Shown piece after piece: positions 54,545-56,648 of a DNA stretch of 56,648 nt. How positions within the stretch are numbered: the first letter of the stretch is position 1; every line of letters begins with the position of its first letter. Under the pieces are notes generated by a model. The model was not told the origin of the DNA. It saw nothing but the letters and a program-made list of their open reading frames with translations, and did no database searches. This stretch comes from Flavobacterium sp. UBA7665. GTDB taxonomy: Bacteria > Bacteroidota > Bacteroidia > Flavobacteriales > Flavobacteriaceae. The translations under genes were made by a program, and so were the position numbers. The stretch covers positions 11,395 through 68,042 of the forward strand of contig DLHP01000006.1 of the NCBI GenBank assembly GCA_002483285.1, read 5' to 3'.

Positions 54545-56400
54545 ACTGCGAATTTTTTATCTAAATCTTCCACCCGCATCGTGATAAAAGTGGGTTTTTG
54601 GAATGGTGAAACATTGGGTTCTTTGCAGGCGAACAAGCCATTAACAAGGCTTTCCTGCTCCTTCTCGGTCAAATACGTCCCGGTTTTCACTGCCAGGCTT
54701 TTCGCCATCGATTTGGCAATCGTGTCGTTTTGGCTGAAACTGCTTTCGGGGATGCCATCGTGCAGGTCGCCGAGCAATTGCTCCAAAACAATGGAGACTT
54801 CGCTTTCGGTAACATTTACAGGTAAACCCGAAATCACGACGCTGTCGGCATGCATTTCCTCAAAAACAAAACCGGTATTGACTAATGAGGGCTGCAATTC
54901 GGCAATCAGCTGCAATTCAGAAGTCGAAAAATACAAATGCAGCGGGAAAAGCAATTGTTGGCTTGACGCATGCTGCACGGTCATATTGGTCAGGAACTGC
55001 TCATATAACACGCGTTGGTGCGCGCGCTGCTGGTCTATAATCACCATACCCGACTTGATGGGATTCACGATGTATTTGCGGTGGATCTGGTACATCTTAC
55101 TGCCCGTTTCCAAGGTTTCTACATCCTCAAATAATGAAGCAGTGACGGTTTCACTTTCAAACTGCATCGGCACTTCTTCGACAAGGTCGGTATCGGTTTT
55201 GAGGCCTACATACAGGCTTTCCCAACTGGCCGACTCGCGTTTGCTTTCGCGATAACCCGAATTGGATTGAGATTGGCGCGGTTGTTTCTCTTCGGCAAAC
55301 GGATTGAAACTGCCATCGATTTGAATCGTCGGGATCACCGCGTCGAGGTCTTTGTATTGGTAAGGCGTATCGAGGTTTGGGTCTCGGTCAAAATCGAGTA
55401 CCGGCGACACATTGAATTGCCCGAGGCTGTGTTTGGCCGACGAGCGCAAAATGGCGTACAGCGCATGCTCGTCATCGAACTTGATCTCGGTTTTGGTGGG
55501 ATGGATGTTGATATCGATGGAATGCGGTGGCACCTGCAGAAACAAGAAATAACCCGGTTGGCAGCCGTCCTTGAGCAAACCCTCATAAGCCGCCATAATC
55601 GCGTGGTGCAAATAGCCGCTTTTGATGAAACGGTCGTTGACAAAAAAGAATTGCTCACCCCGATTTTTCTTGGCGAATTCTGGTTTGGAAACAAAACCGG
55701 ATATGTTCACAATCTCGGTGTCTTCGTTGACCGGAACCAATTTCTCGTTGATCTTGCCCGAAAACACGTTTACGATGCGCTGACGGATATTAGACGGCGG
55801 AAGGTTGAACATCTCGCTACCGTTGTGGTAAAACGTAAAATGGATGTTTGGATGCGCCAATGCCACACGTTGGAATTCATCCATAATGTGCCTGAACTCC
55901 ACCACATCCGACTTAAGGAAATTGCGACGCGCGGGGATATTAAAAAACAAATTTTTGATCGCGAACGAAGTACCTTTGGGCAACACCGCGACTTCCTGCG
56001 AAACAAACTTACTGCCTTCTATACAAATGTGTGTACCCAGTTCGTCCTGTTCCTGCCGCGTCTTCATCTCCACATGCGCAATCGCGGCAATAGACGCCAA
56101 AGCCTCACCGCGGAAACCTTTAGTATGCAAAGCAAACAAATCTTCGGCCTGGCGGATTTTAGAGGTGGCGTGGCGTGCGAAACAAAGTCTGGCATCTTCG
56201 GCGCCCATACCTTTGCCGTTGTCGATCACCTGGACAAGCGATTTTCCCGCGTCCTTGATGATGAGTTTGATGTCTGTAGCTTGCGCATCCACGGCGTTTT
56301 CAAGCAACTCCTTCACCACCGATGCCGGACGCTGCACGACTTCGCCGGCGGCAATCTGGTTGGCAACGTGATCGGGAAGCAGTTGAATGATACTCGACAT
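54541..56400 (-). CDS. mutL: DNA mismatch repair protein MutL
   Basis: A 619-residue mismatch-repair ATPase. The N-terminal GHKL domain (about 1-330) shows ELLENAVDAQ, DNGKGM, TKGFRGEALASI and a GTSFAIKNLFFNIPARR segment. IHPTKTEIKF ends the transducer domain. The C-terminal dimerisation domain spans about 430-610. The endonuclease motif DQHA(x)2E(x)4E is replaced by DQQRAHQRVLYE, and the late CPHGRP motif by a VSPFQKP region, so nicking activity is doubtful. The first gene of the leftward mutL-rhomboid-rhomboid-EEP cluster. Confidence 0.95.
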   Translation of the reverse strand: MSSIIQLLPDHVANQIAAGEVVQRPASVVKELLENAVDAQATDIKLIIKDAGKSLVQVIDNGKGMGAEDARLCFARHATSKIRQAEDLFALHTKGFRGEALASIAAIAHVEMKTRQEQDELGTHICIEGSKFVSQEVAVLPKGTSFAIKNLFFNIPARRNFLKSDVVEFRHIMDEFQRVALAHPNIHFTFYHNGSEMFNLPPSNIRQRIVNVFSGKINEKLVPVNEDTEIVNISGFVSKPEFAKKNRGEQFFFVNDRFIKSGYLHHAIMAAYEGLLKDGCQPGYFLFLQVPPHSIDINIHPTKTEIKFDDEHALYAILRSSAKHSLGQFNVSPVLDFDRDPNLDTPYQYKDLDAVIPTIQIDGSFNPFAEEKQPRQSQSNSGYRESKRESASWESLYVGLKTDTDLVEEVPMQFESETVTASLFEDVETLETGSKMYQIHRKYIVNPIKSGMVIIDQQRAHQRVLYEQFLTNMTVQHASSQQLLFPLHLYFSTSELQLIAELQPSLVNTGFVFEEMHADSVVISGLPVNVTESEVSIVLEQLLGDLHDGIPESSFSQNDTIAKSMAKSLAVKTGTYLTEKEQESLVNGLFACKEPNVSPFQKPTFITMRVEDLDKKFAV

Positions 56401-56436
56401 TGATTTTTGGTGGGGTTATTTGGTTTGTAAGGTGCA

Positions 56437-56444
56437 CAAATTTA
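56437..56444 (-). promoter_or_regulatory. Promoter -7 box of mutL
   Basis: TAAATTTG read on the minus strand matches TAnnTTTG, 36 bp before the mutL ATG at 56400. Confidence 0.5.
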
Positions 56445-56501
56445 GGGAATTTATGGGAGTTTTTTTAGTGAAGATATTCACAATAAAATCTAAAATTTTG
56501 G

Positions 56502-56607
56502 GAGCTGTTTCCCGCTATCCACTGCAATCTTTTGACAAAAAGAGATTTCCCTGCGTTGCACTCCGGGCTATCCTTTTTGCAAAAGGATTTCCGTTTCTAT
56601 CGGGGCT
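56502..56607 (-). repeat. Dispersed flavobacterial hairpin repeat, copy 5 (reverse)
   Basis: Read on the minus strand it begins AGCCCCGATAGAAACGGAAATCC, then CTTTTGCAAAAAGG and a long loop, and ends GCAGTGGATAGCGGGAAAC. It closely matches copy 4, including the extra loop. It lies upstream of mutL. The last 40 bases of the window show a further partial hairpin and no gene. Confidence 0.55.
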
Positions 56608-56648
56608 ATCGCTGCCGTGAGGGCCTTCTTTTGTCTGGCAACAAAAGA

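Noticed and set aside
55267..56403. A 378-codon open frame on the plus strand opposite mutL
   Set aside because: It is antisense to a clearly conserved gene, shows no domain pattern, and is rich in His/Arg as expected for reverse-complement shadow frames.

Overview
The window looks like chromosomal DNA of a Flavobacterium-type member of the Bacteroidota. The signs are Bacteroidota -7 boxes (TAnnTTTG) upstream of many genes, C-terminal sorting domains of the type IX secretion system (T9SS), and typical flavobacterial gene neighbourhoods (nusB-DUF1573-yajC; parA-parB-DUF5683-dapB-lepB-WbqC; rhomboid-rhomboid-mutL). Almost all of it is intact single-copy genes. I see no insertion sequence, prophage, CRISPR array or rRNA. 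One tRNA gene is present (Pro, anticodon GGG).

Positions 1-5450 are an accessory region that looks more AT-rich by eye. Its first 3.5 kb is an integron-like gene-cassette array. Four consecutive same-strand cassettes (a small unknown protein; an HNH nuclease; a SLATT membrane protein with a cold-shock/putative-nuclease protein; a ParD/ParE toxin-antitoxin pair) are separated by ~135-140 bp imperfect inverted repeats. The left end of every cassette is the exact reverse complement of 9-10 bases at its own right end, as expected if each had been a circle closed at an attC-like site. The core bases do not fit the classical GTTRRRY, and no integrase is visible. The last site is cut short, and is followed by a CPBP protease, a second and larger SLATT protein and a 43-residue membrane peptide.

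Positions 5.5-19.5 kb hold small housekeeping and stress genes: a TetR regulator divergent from a bestrophin channel and a beta-carbonic anhydrase; a leftward light/flavin operon (DUF2805, flavin reductase, cryptochrome-DASH/photolyase) behind a 36-bp near-palindrome; a DUF2975 membrane protein with its small HTH partner; DinB, DUF4256, VOC, response-regulator, GNAT and NUMOD4/HNH genes; and pepT. Positions 19.6-25 kb hold yajC, DUF1573, nusB, leucine dehydrogenase, an ABC exporter and a PUR-alpha-like protein.

Positions 25.3-33.1 kb are a single gene for a 2601-residue T9SS-exported protein made mostly of 25 near-identical 77-residue repeats. Next come uridine kinase, a FtsB/DivIC-like protein, the two methylmalonyl-CoA mutase subunits with a TonB-C-like exported protein translationally coupled between them, a T9SS beta-helix protein and a methionine-type aminotransferase. 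tRNA-Pro is followed by an unusual block of nested and tandem hairpins (41.84-42.17 kb).

Positions 42.4-56.4 kb carry a TPR-LuxR sensor-regulator, a T9SS protein, a short-chain dehydrogenase, a 53-residue protein, the conserved parA-to-WbqC cluster, and the leftward mutL-rhomboid-rhomboid-endonuclease cluster. A dispersed hairpin repeat occurs five times in intergenic DNA in both orientations.
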